Assembly: GCF_018381315.1 (NCBI RefSeq)
Contig: NZ_JAGZSD010000020.1
Coordinates: 30,008-94,007 of the forward strand
Direction of reading: 5' to 3'
DNA length: 64,000 nucleotides
From: Anaerostipes sp.
GTDB lineage: Bacteria > Bacillota > Clostridia > Lachnospirales > Lachnospiraceae
This document shows, piece after piece, positions 50,059-58,633 of the stretch. Position 1 is the first letter of the stretch. Every line of letters starts with the position of its first letter. The notes below the pieces were generated by a model. The model was not told the DNA's origin, ran no database searches, and worked only from the letters and a program-made list of their open reading frames with translations. The position numbers were made by a program, and so were the translations under genes.

Positions 50059-50349
50059 ATGACAGATTTAACAAGGCTTCGTATGGAACAGGAAAAAATG
50101 AAACTGAATCAAAAATACAGCTCCCATTCTGATCCGTTTCACACTGAACCGGAAGAGGGGGCCAGCTATTGGTCTTTTCTGAAGCTGCGCACAATTTTTT
50201 CGGTCATCCTGCTGCTGTTTGTCTTATCCCTGTCCAAGACTGCAGGCGGCAAAGATGCCAAAAAGGTCAAGTCCGTCATTCAGCATATCGACCAGAGAGA
50301 TCCTTACACACAAAAAGCTTTGAATGAAATCCAAAAAAATTTCCGCTGA
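50059..50349 (+). CDS. Small single-span membrane protein of unknown function
   Basis: 96 residues. A charged, soluble N-terminus (TRLRMEQEKMKLNQKYSS) is followed by one transmembrane helix (about 46-64, LRTIFSVILLLFVLSLS) and a basic outer tail (GGKDAKKVKSVIQHIDQRD). The start at 50059 is placed behind AAAGGAG (50044-50050), 8 nt away, rather than at the earlier in-frame ATG. I do not recognise the family. It stands alone, divergent from the second chaperone operon, and ends at a strong terminator. Confidence 0.6.
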   Translation: MTDLTRLRMEQEKMKLNQKYSSHSDPFHTEPEEGASYWSFLKLRTIFSVILLLFVLSLSKTAGGKDAKKVKSVIQHIDQRDPYTQKALNEIQKNFR

Positions 50350-50360
50350 TCCCGGTCAGC

Positions 50361-50400
50361 AAAACAGCCGCCTTCCGTTGAACGGGAAAGCGGCTGTTTT
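50361..50400. terminator. Bidirectional terminator
   Basis: An 11-bp stem AAAACAGCCGC (50361-50371) with GCGGCTGTTTT (50390-50400) contains an inner TTCC/GGAA. It is followed by TCATTTTTTC on plus. It lies between the small membrane protein and the TfoX-like gene. Confidence 0.9.
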
Positions 50401-50726
50401 CATTTTTTCTTTTTTATCTTCGGTTTTGGATACGGAAGTTCCTCAAAGGTAGCCCTTAAAAATTCCCTGATCAAATCCGTATTTTCCAGTTCCTCTATGA
50501 GAAAATAAGCTTTCGCCCCCTCATACGGCGGTTCCTTTGGGCAGTCCGGCAGGACTTTGCTCCCGGCGTCCGTAATCTTTACAAACAGCTGATTGCCGCA
50601 GATAACACCGATAATTTTTCCGTCCAGATACACACCGTATTCTCCGAACATCTTTCGGCAAGAAACCGATCCGCAGGTTTCCAGCTGGCCGCATACGTAC
50701 TCTGTAAATTCAGTGCTTGATGCCAT
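50400..50726 (-). CDS. TfoX/Sxy N-terminal domain protein
   Basis: 108 residues corresponding to the TfoX N-terminal domain alone: VSCRKMFGEYGVYLDGKIIG, the typical core, then LFVKITDAGSKVL and AKAYFLIEELENTDLIREFL. The C-terminal half found in proteobacterial Sxy is missing, which is usual for Firmicutes. A role in competence is established only for gamma-proteobacteria. AGGAGGTGAG precedes the ATG at 50726; the longer upstream reading frame has no such signal and is rejected. Its C-terminus is very basic (PKPKIKKKK). Confidence 0.85.
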   Translation of the reverse strand: MASSTEFTEYVCGQLETCGSVSCRKMFGEYGVYLDGKIIGVICGNQLFVKITDAGSKVLPDCPKEPPYEGAKAYFLIEELENTDLIREFLRATFEELPYPKPKIKKKK

Positions 50727-50883
50727 ACTCTCACCTCCTCTCATGGATATAGGAAAACAAAGTGGACATGCCTGCCTCATCTCCCCAAATCCCTCATTCT
50801 TTAACGGGCTTGTCCACTTTGCGCGCCAAATGCGATTTGCTGAAGGCAAATAATTTCTCTGTGCATTTGTGCGCATCCTGCAC

Positions 50884-50939
50884 GGAGTGCTTTGTTATTG
50901 TATAGGAAATTCTAAAGGAATTTCCTATACAATAACAAA
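50884..50939. repeat. Dispersed inverted-repeat element, copy 2 (22-bp perfect arms)
   Basis: The arms at 50891-50912 and 50918-50939 are perfect reverse complements over 22 bp, with a 5-nt loop TAAAG. The core TATAGGAAATT...AATTTCCTATA aligns without gaps to the element at 35790-35837. It stands directly behind the tyrS terminator in the 256-bp gap 50727-50982. Confidence 0.7.
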
Positions 50940-50941
50940 AA

Positions 50942-50967
50942 GAACAGGACAGCTGTATGTCCTGTTC
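50942..50967 (-). terminator. tyrS terminator
   Basis: A 10-bp perfect stem GAACAGGACA (50942-50951) with TGTCCTGTTC (50958-50967) and a 6-nt loop is followed on minus by TTTTTGTT. Confidence 0.9.
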
Positions 50968-50982
50968 CTGAATATTTATATT

Positions 50983-52215
50983 TTAATTCTCTTCTTTTAT
51001 CTGACAGAAACTTTTCTTTCCTTTTTTCAGCAGGAGCCGGTCTTTGTCATCAAAATCTGCTGAAGAATAAACCTTTTTAAAGTCTGTGACCTTTTCACCA
51101 TTCACAGAAACCCCTCCCTGGGTTACAGTTCTTCTGGCATCGGATCTTGTAGAACAAAGCTTTGCATCCACCAGCAAAGTTAAGATATCAAGACCTTCCT
51201 CAAGCTGTGCCTTCGGATATTCATGTACCGGCGCATCCTCACTGGCCGCACCCTGCACAAACATAGCTTTTGCTCCGGCCTGTGCCTTCTTTGCTTCCTC
51301 TTCTCCGTGGACAATTTTGGTCACTTCATACGCCAGCACTTCTTTTGCTTTATTGATCTCAGCATCCTGAAGGGCTCCCAGTCTTCTCACTTCTTCCATC
51401 GGCAGGAAGGTCAGAAGTCCCAGACACTCTTCCACCTTCACATCCTCAATGTTTCTCCAGTATTGATAAAATTCATACGGGGAAGTCTTCTCCGGATCCA
51501 GCCAGACAGCCCCTGACATTGTTTTGCCCATTTTGACTCCGTCGCTCCTTGTAAGCAAGGTCAGGGTCAGCCCAAATGCATTTTTCTGCTCCTTGCGGCG
51601 GATCAGGTCTGCTCCGGCCAGAATATTGTTCCACTGGTCATTGCCGCCCATCTCCAAAGTACATCCGTATCTGCGGTTCAGCTCCAGGAAATCATAGGCC
51701 TGCATAAGCATGTAGTTAAACTCAAAAAATGTCAGGCCCCTTTCCATACGCTGTTTATAGCACTCTGCCGTGAGCATTTTGTTCACTGAGAAGTGAACCC
51801 CGATCTCCCTGAGGAATTCTACATAGTTCAGATCTAAAAGCCAGTCTGCATTATTTGCAAGAATCGCCTTGTCATCATCAAAAGAGATGAACCGGGACAG
51901 CTGCTCCTTAAAACGCATGGCATTGTGTTCAATAGTTTCCTTAGTCATCATATTTCTCATGTCAGATTTTCCGGAAGGGTCACCGATCATAGTCGTTCCC
52001 CCGCCTAGAAGTGCGATCGGCCTGTGGCCTGCCTTCTGCATGTGCATCATTGCCATAACCGTAAGAAAATGGCCCGCTGTAAGACTGTCTGCGGTAGCGT
52101 CAAATCCGATATAAAACGTTACCTTCTCCTTCCCAAGCAGATCGCGCAGTTCCTCATGGGTGGTCTGAGCGATAAATCCTCTTTCCTGTAAAATATCATA
52201 TACATTTTCACTCAT
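50983..52215 (-). CDS. tyrS: Tyrosyl-tRNA synthetase
   Basis: 410 residues, class I synthetase. FYIGFDATADSLTAGHFLTV is the HIGH region. LLGGGTTMIGDPSGKSDMR and YDFLELNRRYGCTLEMGGND form the tyrosine pocket, and KMGKTMSGAVW is the KMSKS loop variant. An S4-like RNA-binding domain closes the protein (QGGVSVNGEKVTDF). The start follows AAAGGAG. It is the last gene of a minus-strand run (walJ-like, ACT, UPF0210, pepD, tyrS). No T-box leader fits in the 65 bp before it. Confidence 0.97.
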   Translation of the reverse strand: MSENVYDILQERGFIAQTTHEELRDLLGKEKVTFYIGFDATADSLTAGHFLTVMAMMHMQKAGHRPIALLGGGTTMIGDPSGKSDMRNMMTKETIEHNAMRFKEQLSRFISFDDDKAILANNADWLLDLNYVEFLREIGVHFSVNKMLTAECYKQRMERGLTFFEFNYMLMQAYDFLELNRRYGCTLEMGGNDQWNNILAGADLIRRKEQKNAFGLTLTLLTRSDGVKMGKTMSGAVWLDPEKTSPYEFYQYWRNIEDVKVEECLGLLTFLPMEEVRRLGALQDAEINKAKEVLAYEVTKIVHGEEEAKKAQAGAKAMFVQGAASEDAPVHEYPKAQLEEGLDILTLLVDAKLCSTRSDARRTVTQGGVSVNGEKVTDFKKVYSSADFDDKDRLLLKKGKKSFCQIKEEN

Positions 52216-52280
52216 TTGTCTACTCCTTTATCTAAATGGTTCTTTCTATATCTATTTCAGATCTCTGATTCTTCTGTTCT

Positions 52281-53729
52281 TTACGGGAACTCCTCAATGA
52301 TCTTTAACAAAAGCTCCCACGTCCGTTTTACAGAAGAGATGGACAGCCGCTCATATGTGGTGTGGATGTCAAAAATATCCGGACCGAAAGCTACAATATC
52401 CAGCCCTTCAATCTTTGAGGCAAAAATACCGCATTCAAGCCCTGCATGAATCATTTCCACCTTCATCTCTTTTCCGTACATCTGCCGATATTTCTCTAAA
52501 AACAGATCTCTCAGCACAGAATCTTTTTTATACTCCCAGGCCGGATAATCATTGGTCCTCTCATAACTGCCGTTAAGCTGGTCTGCCAGCGACTTAAGCT
52601 TTCCTGCCAGTTCCTCTTTATAAGCCGGTGCCGAACTCCGCACTCCGAAGGAAAAGGAGATCTCCTGAGACTCCGTCTTAAGAATCCCAAGATTCAGAGA
52701 GCTTTCCACCAAGCCTTCAACATCCCTGCTCATCGTATAGATTCCATTGGGCGTGTGTGTCAGAAAATAGAGAACTGCATCCTGCACATCCGGGGTAAAA
52801 CAGTCTTTTGTTTCCGGAGCCAGGAATTCTAACGCAACTTCAATCCCGTCATCTGTATTCTGAAACTGCTTTTTACAATCCATCAGCAGCCTTGCCGCCG
52901 CCTCTTCTGCAGAAGCCCGGTCTTCACAGACAAGTTCAGCATAGCATCGGTTGGGGATCGCATTGTCCTTCTGCTCCTGGGCACCGCAGATCCGAACCAG
53001 ACGGATCCCCTTCATGCTGTTTAACAGCTGTCCCATTAAGATATGAGCGTTTCCCCGGTTCTTATCAATCTCTGTCCCGGAATGTCCTCCTAAGAGACCT
53101 GTGATGGAAACTTTGCAGATATTTCCCTGTCTCTGCTCATACCGCAGCGGAAGGGAAACCTTCACCGTCGTTCCCCCTGCACACCCTGTAAGCAGGATTC
53201 CTTCCTCTTCTGAATCAATATTCAAAAGGTACCTGCCCTCCAGAACAGACATATCCAGAGCTGATGCACCTTCCATGCCGACCTCTTCCTCCGTTGTAAA
53301 GACAATCTCTAAAGGAGGATGCTTGACTGAATCATCATCCAAAAGTGCCAGACAGTAAGCAACGGCAATGCCGTCATCTCCTCCCAGCGTAGTTCCTTTT
53401 GCACAGACAAAGTCTCCGTCAATTTCAAGTTCCAGTCCATCCTTTGTAAAATCCACCGGACTGTCAGGCTCTTTCTGGCATACCATATCCAAATGTCCCT
53501 GAAGAATCAGGGCCGGCTTATGGGCACAAGAAGGAGAGGCCTCCTTTTTGATGATCACATTATAATGATCGTCCTGAGATACAAAAAGGCCTCTCTGCCT
53601 GGCAAAATCCACACAGTAATCACTCACAGCCTTACAGTTGTAAGAGCCGTGAGGAATCTGCGTCAGGATTTCAAAATATTCAAAAACTTTTTTTGGTTCT
53701 AAATGGCTTAATACCCCAAAAGTCTTCAC
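52281..53729 (-). CDS. pepD: Aminoacyl-histidine dipeptidase (M20 family, PepD)
   Basis: 482 residues. LEPKKVFEYFEILTQIPHGS is the usual N-terminus. The M20 metal site is visible as LQGHLDMVCQKE (His, Asp), GGDDGIAVAYCLALLDD (Asp), TTEEEVGMEGA (catalytic Glu-Glu), then SEEEG and the C-terminal MIHAGLECGIF. It cleaves dipeptides such as carnosine and Cys-Gly. The start appears to be a GTG at 53729, two bases after the upstream UPF0210 stop, without a good ribosome binding site; translational coupling is likely. Confidence 0.93.
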   Translation of the reverse strand: MKTFGVLSHLEPKKVFEYFEILTQIPHGSYNCKAVSDYCVDFARQRGLFVSQDDHYNVIIKKEASPSCAHKPALILQGHLDMVCQKEPDSPVDFTKDGLELEIDGDFVCAKGTTLGGDDGIAVAYCLALLDDDSVKHPPLEIVFTTEEEVGMEGASALDMSVLEGRYLLNIDSEEEGILLTGCAGGTTVKVSLPLRYEQRQGNICKVSITGLLGGHSGTEIDKNRGNAHILMGQLLNSMKGIRLVRICGAQEQKDNAIPNRCYAELVCEDRASAEEAAARLLMDCKKQFQNTDDGIEVALEFLAPETKDCFTPDVQDAVLYFLTHTPNGIYTMSRDVEGLVESSLNLGILKTESQEISFSFGVRSSAPAYKEELAGKLKSLADQLNGSYERTNDYPAWEYKKDSVLRDLFLEKYRQMYGKEMKVEMIHAGLECGIFASKIEGLDIVAFGPDIFDIHTTYERLSISSVKRTWELLLKIIEEFP

Positions 53730-53731
53730 CT

Positions 53732-55096
53732 CTAATTTTTAAAACTGTGGATCGGCGCAGGAATCCTTCCGCCGCGGTTAATAAAGTCATCACATGAAAA
53801 TTCGTTGACCGGCATGACCGGCGCATATCCTAAAAGGCCTCCGAACTCAACCTGATCTCCAACATCTTTTCCGATAGCCGGTATGATACGGACTGCGGTT
53901 GTCTTCTGATTAATCATTCCGAGAGCCATCTCATCAGCGATCAGTCCCGCAATCGTTGACGCCTTTGTTTTTCCCGGAATCGCAATCATGTCAAGTCCCA
54001 CAGAGCACACACAGGTCATAGCCTCAAGCTTTTCCAGAGTCAGTGCGCCTGCATTGACCGCATCAATCATTCTCTGGTCTTCGCTGACCGGAATAAATGC
54101 CCCGCTTAAACCGCCAACATAAGAGGATGCCATAACACCGCCCTTCTTTACCTGATCGTTAAGCATTGCAAGGGCTGCTGTGGTTCCCGGTGCACCAGTG
54201 TACTCAAGGCCGATCTCTTCTAAAATCTCTCCCACGCTGTCTCCCACTGCCGGAGTCGGTGCAAGGGAAAGATCAATGATGCCAAACGGGATTCCAAGGC
54301 GTTTGGATGCTTCCTTTGCCACCAGCTGGCCCACGCGGGTAATCTTAAATGCAGTTTTCTTAATCGTCTCACAGAGAACTTCAAAGTTTTCACCGTGTAC
54401 AAGTTCAATGGCACGCTTTACAACTCCTGGTCCGCTGACTCCTACATTGATAACAGAGTCTGTCTCAGTCACTCCGTGGAATGCACCCGCCATAAACGGA
54501 TTGTCATCCGGGGCGTTGCAGAATACAACAAACTTTCCGCATCCCAGACAGTCGTTGTCCTTCGTAAGCTCCGCTGTCTCTTTGATCATCTCTCCGATGA
54601 GCTTTACTGCATCCATGTTGATTCCGGTCTTTGTGCTTCCCACATTTACAGAAGAGCACACAAAATCCGTTGTTGCCATCGCTTTTGGAATGGAACGGAT
54701 CAGAAGTTCATCTGCTCTTGTCATTCCTTTGCTCACCAGCGCAGAATAACCGCCCAGGAAGTTCACTCCTACCTGCTTTGCAGCTTTGTCAAGCACCTTG
54801 GCAAGCTCCACGAAATCATCTGAAGTCTTGCAGACGTTTCCTGCCACCAGGGCAATCGGAGTGATCGATATCCGCTTGTTTACAATAGGAATACCGAACT
54901 CCTTCTCTATATCCTTCCCGGTTTTTACAAGATCTTTCGCAACTGTGGTAATTTTTGTATAAATATTTTCTTTTACTTCAGAGAGTGTGGATCCTACACA
55001 GTCTAAAAGGCTGATACCGATCGTGATCGTACGCACATCCAGGTTCATCTCTGAAATCATCTTATTGGTTTCGATTACTTCGTTAATATTAATCAT
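53732..55096 (-). CDS. PFL family protein (UPF0210/DUF711)
   Basis: 454 residues, matching the UPF0210 family: DVRTITIGISLLDCVG, GIPIVNKRISITPIALVAG, VGVNFLGGYSALVSKG, VNVGSTKTGINMDAV, PGTTAALAMLNDQVKKGG and GLDMIAIPGKTKASTIAG. Function is not established, although a distant link to pyruvate-formate-lyase-like or related folds has been suggested by the name. It is nearly always encoded next to a small ACT-domain protein, as here 13 bp upstream, which may sense an amino acid and regulate it. Confidence 0.92.
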   Translation of the reverse strand: MININEVIETNKMISEMNLDVRTITIGISLLDCVGSTLSEVKENIYTKITTVAKDLVKTGKDIEKEFGIPIVNKRISITPIALVAGNVCKTSDDFVELAKVLDKAAKQVGVNFLGGYSALVSKGMTRADELLIRSIPKAMATTDFVCSSVNVGSTKTGINMDAVKLIGEMIKETAELTKDNDCLGCGKFVVFCNAPDDNPFMAGAFHGVTETDSVINVGVSGPGVVKRAIELVHGENFEVLCETIKKTAFKITRVGQLVAKEASKRLGIPFGIIDLSLAPTPAVGDSVGEILEEIGLEYTGAPGTTAALAMLNDQVKKGGVMASSYVGGLSGAFIPVSEDQRMIDAVNAGALTLEKLEAMTCVCSVGLDMIAIPGKTKASTIAGLIADEMALGMINQKTTAVRIIPAIGKDVGDQVEFGGLLGYAPVMPVNEFSCDDFINRGGRIPAPIHSFKN

Positions 55097-55108
55097 TTCA
55101 GACCCCCG

Positions 55109-55381
55109 TTAAATTCTGTGCATTACGTTAAAAATCTTTTCGTTCTGTGCCTGAATGACAACGCCCAGTTCTTCCCCGATCTGTTTCAGTTCTTCTGAAA
55201 ATACTGTAATATCCTTTGTGGCCTCAGAAGAATCCACAACCATCATCATGTTGAAGAAGCCTCCGGTAATCGTCTGTGAAATGTCCAGAATATTCACATG
55301 ATTATTGGCCAGATAGGTACAGACCTTTGCGATAATTCCAACATTATCTTTTCCTACCACTGTAATTACTGTCTTATCCAT
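55109..55381 (-). CDS. ACT domain protein (UPF0237)
   Basis: 90 residues, a single ACT domain. VITVVGKDNVGIIAKVCTYL is the ligand-binding loop, followed by NVNILDISQTITGGFFNMM and a second helix. Proteins of this type bind amino acids and accompany UPF0210 genes in Firmicutes and enterobacteria. It is directly upstream of the PFL-family gene. TAGGAGG precedes the ATG. Confidence 0.93.
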   Translation of the reverse strand: MDKTVITVVGKDNVGIIAKVCTYLANNHVNILDISQTITGGFFNMMMVVDSSEATKDITVFSEELKQIGEELGVVIQAQNEKIFNVMHRI

Positions 55382-55407
55382 TTTTAATCCTCCTAAAAAT
55401 ATGTATC

Positions 55408-56187
55408 TTAACTGACTTTTGTGATGGATGAAATGCAGTCTCTCTTTGCTACTTCCATCAGAAAATCCGGCTTTTCCAATGCTACCTTAACGGTCTCATA
55501 GGCCAGCTCGGCAAAGTTGTTCTCCTTGCTCAAATGTCCCAGATATACCTTCTGTGTCTTTTCCGTCACTGTGTCTTCAATAAGCTGGGCACACCGTTCA
55601 TTGGACAGATGCCCGTGGTCTCCCAGTATGCGCCGCTTCAAATAATACGGATAGCTTCCTACCTGAAGCATATTTACATCGTGATTTGCCTCCACAAATA
55701 AAATGTGGGAATCCCTGATCTTCTCCACCAGATATTCATCATAATCTCCCAGGTCAGTGGCAATGCTGGCCTTAAATCCTTCTGAATAAAAGGAATAGCA
55801 CACAGGATCGGCTGCATCATGCCATACATGGGATGCTTCCACCGTAATATCGTCAAGCTGGAACGGGCAGTCTGCCTCAATAACATGAAACAGTCCCTTC
55901 TCCACTTTTCCGATGTGCCTGCTCTCCAATACCGCATCGATGGTTTTTGCCGTGGAAAAGACCGGCAGGCCGTATCTTCTCATCATCACTCCAAGCCCCT
56001 TGATATGGTCGGAGTGCTCATGGGTGATCAGAATTCCTGTAAGCTCATCGGCCCTGGTATCCAGCTCCTCCAGTGATTTTTCTATTCTCTTCGCACTTAT
56101 GCCGCAGTCTACCAAAAGCTTTGTCTCCCCTGAACCTACGAATATGGAGTTGCCTTCGCTGCTGCTTGCTATACTTGATAATTCCAT
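55408..56187 (-). CDS. MBL-fold metallo-hydrolase, WalJ/YycJ-like
   Basis: 259 residues. The metallo-beta-lactamase signature is ILITHEHSDHIKGLG, followed by DLGDYDEYL, FVEANHDVNML and LGDHGHLSN, and finally VYLGHLSKENN. The start ELSSIASSSEGNSIFVGSGE is typical of the YycJ/WalJ group, which in Firmicutes is linked to the walKR locus and cell division-replication coordination. Here it is away from walKR, at the head of the ACT-UPF0210-pepD-tyrS run. GAGGTAT precedes the ATG. It may act as an exonuclease. Confidence 0.88.
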   Translation of the reverse strand: MELSSIASSSEGNSIFVGSGETKLLVDCGISAKRIEKSLEELDTRADELTGILITHEHSDHIKGLGVMMRRYGLPVFSTAKTIDAVLESRHIGKVEKGLFHVIEADCPFQLDDITVEASHVWHDAADPVCYSFYSEGFKASIATDLGDYDEYLVEKIRDSHILFVEANHDVNMLQVGSYPYYLKRRILGDHGHLSNERCAQLIEDTVTEKTQKVYLGHLSKENNFAELAYETVKVALEKPDFLMEVAKRDCISSITKVS

Positions 56188-56340
56188 TCTTATACCTCAA
56201 TTCATCTTCGTCCGCGCAAACCCCGGTCCGAATCTATCTGCCATTATATCATACGGAAAGGATTATTGTATAGTTTTTTTATTACATAGAAACTTCCCAC
56301 TTTGCCCTCCGTATTCCTTTCTTTTGAGTTATGATAGATT

Positions 56341-56370
56341 TGAAACTATTTTTCTTTCTGGTGCGTCTAA
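56341..56370 (+). promoter_or_regulatory. ECF-type promoter upstream of sigV-like gene
   Basis: TGAAAC (56341-56346) is separated by 17 nt from CGTCTAA (56364-56370), close to the known SigV/SigW-group consensus (TGAAAC, then CGTC/CGTA). It indicates that the ECF sigma factor transcribes its own gene. Confidence 0.7.
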
Positions 56371-56403
56371 CTTTTGTAGCTACAAAACAAGGAGGTTTCA
56401 TTC

Positions 56404-56898
56404 ATGAAAAAGACATCGGAGACGGAAAGCCTGACAGCAGAAATCATTCTCTCTGAGTATGAAAGTCTCTACCGTATGGCATACACTTATGTGCATAACG
56501 AAAACGATGCCATGGACATCGTTCAGGAAAGTGCCTGCAAAGCCATTACAAAATGCCATACGGTAAAGCCCCAATATCTGAAAACCTGGCTGTACCGGAT
56601 CACCATCAACACTGCTATCGACCTGATCAGAAAAAATAAAAAAGAAGTCATAGGGATTGAGGATTACGAATACGGATCTGAGGATTCCTACCGTGATTTT
56701 GATACATTAGACGCGTTAAATGTATTAAGCCCCAGAGAAAAACAGGTGATCATCCTGCGCTTCTTTGAGGATCTGAAGCTTTCGGAGATTGCTGAAATAT
56801 TAAACGAAAACTTAAACTCAGTGAAATCACTGCTCTACCGAAGCCTGAAAAAATTAAAAGCCGAGTTGTCGGAAGGAGAATCATATTATGGAAAATAA
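56404..56898 (+). CDS. sigV: ECF RNA polymerase sigma factor (SigV-like)
   Basis: 164 residues. Region 2 (about 20-85) has ESLYRMAYTYVHNENDAMDI and VQESACKAI, and region 4 (about 105-155) has LSPREKQVIILRFFEDLKLS and EIAEILNENLNSVKSLLYR. The neighbouring anti-sigma factor of the RsiV type marks it as SigV/CsfV, which in Bacillus and Clostridioides responds to lysozyme. AAGGAGG lies before the ATG. An ECF-like promoter is 34 nt upstream, consistent with autoregulation. Confidence 0.9.
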   Translation: MKKTSETESLTAEIILSEYESLYRMAYTYVHNENDAMDIVQESACKAITKCHTVKPQYLKTWLYRITINTAIDLIRKNKKEVIGIEDYEYGSEDSYRDFDTLDALNVLSPREKQVIILRFFEDLKLSEIAEILNENLNSVKSLLYRSLKKLKAELSEGESYYGK

Positions 56899-57778
56899 AA
56901 AGAAAATGGATCATCTCAAACAGCAGTACAAGGAAATCAAAATTCCAAAAGAGCTGGAACAAAAGGTGATGGATTCTATCGAAAGGGGGAAAGCGGAAAA
57001 TGAGAAGGCCAGAAAAAAAGCCCGCTTTACAAGCTTTGGAACAAAATTAGGATTATCTGCTGCGGCCGCCCTTTTTGTCATCACCGTAGCCGCCAACACA
57101 AACCAAAACATTGCTTATGCCATGGCAAAGGTTCCTGTACTGAAAAATATTGTCAAAGTGGTCACCTTCCGTTCCTATGAGGAAAAGGAAAATAATATGG
57201 AAGCAAAAATCAAAACCCCAAAGGTTACCGGCCTGAAAGATAAAAAGACTCAGAAAAATATAAATAAAGAACTGGCACAGTACACAGATATGATAAAAAA
57301 GGAATTTGCAAAGGATCTCAGCAAAAACAGCAAGGCTCATAAAAGCCTCACCACAGACTATAAGGTCCTGCAAAACAGTGATTCCTTCCTTTCCATCCAA
57401 ATCCGCACTGAGACTTCTGAGGGAAGTTCTGATTCCTACAGCCGGATTTATAACATCGACAAAAAAACCGGAAAGATCATAAAGCTTGGCAGCCTGTTTA
57501 AAAAGAATGCCGGCTACAGATCCGTTATATCCAAAGAAATCCGCAGGCAGATGCGGCAGCAGATGAGACAGGATTCCTCCAAGTCTTATTTTATAGATAC
57601 AAAAAAAGACGATGTGCCGGCAGAGGATTTCAAAACAATCTCCGCCTCACAGAATTTCTATCTGAAACCATCCGGTGATCTGGTCATTGTCTTTGACAAA
57701 TATGAGGCTGCTCCCGGATACATGGGAACTCCTGAATTTACAATCTCAAAAAAACTTCTTTCTTCTATTTTAAGATAA
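56888..57778 (+). CDS. rsiV: Anti-sigma factor RsiV-like, putative lysozyme sensor
   Basis: 296 residues. A cytoplasmic, lysine-rich N-terminus (about 1-48) is followed by one membrane helix (about 52-70, LGLSAAAALFVITVAAN) and a signal-peptidase-like region (QNIAYAMAK). The extracellular C-terminal domain has the DUF4163/DUF3298 fold, with RTETSEGSSDSYSRIYNID and NFYLKPSGDLVIVFDKYEAAPG. RsiV of Bacillus binds lysozyme and is cleaved by signal peptidase to release SigV. The ATG overlaps the sigma factor stop by 11 nt. No oatA or dlt genes are seen nearby. Confidence 0.88.
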   Translation: MENKKKMDHLKQQYKEIKIPKELEQKVMDSIERGKAENEKARKKARFTSFGTKLGLSAAAALFVITVAANTNQNIAYAMAKVPVLKNIVKVVTFRSYEEKENNMEAKIKTPKVTGLKDKKTQKNINKELAQYTDMIKKEFAKDLSKNSKAHKSLTTDYKVLQNSDSFLSIQIRTETSEGSSDSYSRIYNIDKKTGKIIKLGSLFKKNAGYRSVISKEIRRQMRQQMRQDSSKSYFIDTKKDDVPAEDFKTISASQNFYLKPSGDLVIVFDKYEAAPGYMGTPEFTISKKLLSSILR

Positions 57779-57783
57779 TCTTC

Positions 57784-57811
57784 AGAACCTGACACTGTGC
57801 TGTCAGGTTCT
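57784..57811 (+). terminator. Terminator of sigV-rsiV
   Basis: An 11-bp perfect stem AGAACCTGACA (57784-57794) with TGTCAGGTTCT (57801-57811) is followed by TTCTGG. A TATAAT (57818-57823) right after it may start the next gene. Confidence 0.8.
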
Positions 57812-57856
57812 TTCTGGTATAATAGGAACAGCAGCCGAAAAGAAAGGAGCATTGCT

Positions 57857-58633
57857 ATGAACGACTTAAAATTTATCTCCATAGATCAAAAGAACATTGA
57901 ACAGGAGCACATCTGCTGCGCCATAACGGAAAAGAAAGGTGAACCCTGCGTTTCCTCAAAAAAAGCCTGGATGAAGCAGCGTTTCCCGGAAGGCCTCGTA
58001 TTCCGCAGACTGGATGCCAGAGGGAAAGTATTCATTGAATATATTCCCTCAGAACATGCCTGGCTCCCTATGCTGGCTGAAAACTATATGCATATCAACT
58101 GCCTCTGGGTTTCAGGAAAATATAAAGGCCGGGGACTCTCAGACCAGCTTTTGAACCAGTGCATAGAAGATGCAAAAATAGGAGGAAAATCCGGACTCAC
58201 CGCTCTTTCCTCCGTAAAAAAGAAACCATTTTTATCAGATCCGGGCTATCTGAAACACAGAGGATTTCTTACTGCCGACACTGCGGACCCATACTTTGAA
58301 CTTCTGTATCTGCCGTTTCATGAAGATGCACCGGTTCCGGTCTTCAAAGACTGTGCAAAACACGGAAAGACCAGTGAAGACGGCATGGTGATCTATTATA
58401 ACAATCAATGCCCGCACACGGCAAAATATGTTCCTCTCCTTCAGGAAACTGCAAAACTCCATGGCCTTCCTCTCACCGTCCATAAAATCGAAACAACGGA
58501 GCAGGCACAAAATGCTCCTGCTCCGTTTACTGCCTTCAGCCTTTTCTTCCGGGGATTGTTTGTCACAAATGAAATCCTGTCTGAGAAAAAATTCGAGAAA
58601 TTTATACAGGATACCGTTAAGCCTTCCTTATAG
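57857..58633 (+). CDS. GNAT N-acetyltransferase with C-terminal YoaP-like domain
   Basis: 258 residues. The GNAT domain (about 1-150) has the acetyl-CoA-binding pattern LWVSGKYKGRGLSDQLLNQC and PGYLKHRGF. The remainder (MVIYYNNQCPHTAKYVPLLQ, TAFSLFFRGLFVTNEILSEK) is the thioredoxin-like YoaP domain. It is known from Bacillus YoaP but has no defined substrate. The start at 57857 follows GAAAGGAG; 20 in-frame codons upstream are rejected. It converges with coaE, overlapping by 6 bp. Confidence 0.85.
   Translation: MNDLKFISIDQKNIEQEHICCAITEKKGEPCVSSKKAWMKQRFPEGLVFRRLDARGKVFIEYIPSEHAWLPMLAENYMHINCLWVSGKYKGRGLSDQLLNQCIEDAKIGGKSGLTALSSVKKKPFLSDPGYLKHRGFLTADTADPYFELLYLPFHEDAPVPVFKDCAKHGKTSEDGMVIYYNNQCPHTAKYVPLLQETAKLHGLPLTVHKIETTEQAQNAPAPFTAFSLFFRGLFVTNEILSEKKFEKFIQDTVKPSL

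Noticed and set aside
52216..52280. T-box leader for tyrS
   Set aside because: Only 65 bp separate pepD and tyrS, too short for a T-box, and no T-box motif or antiterminator is visible.
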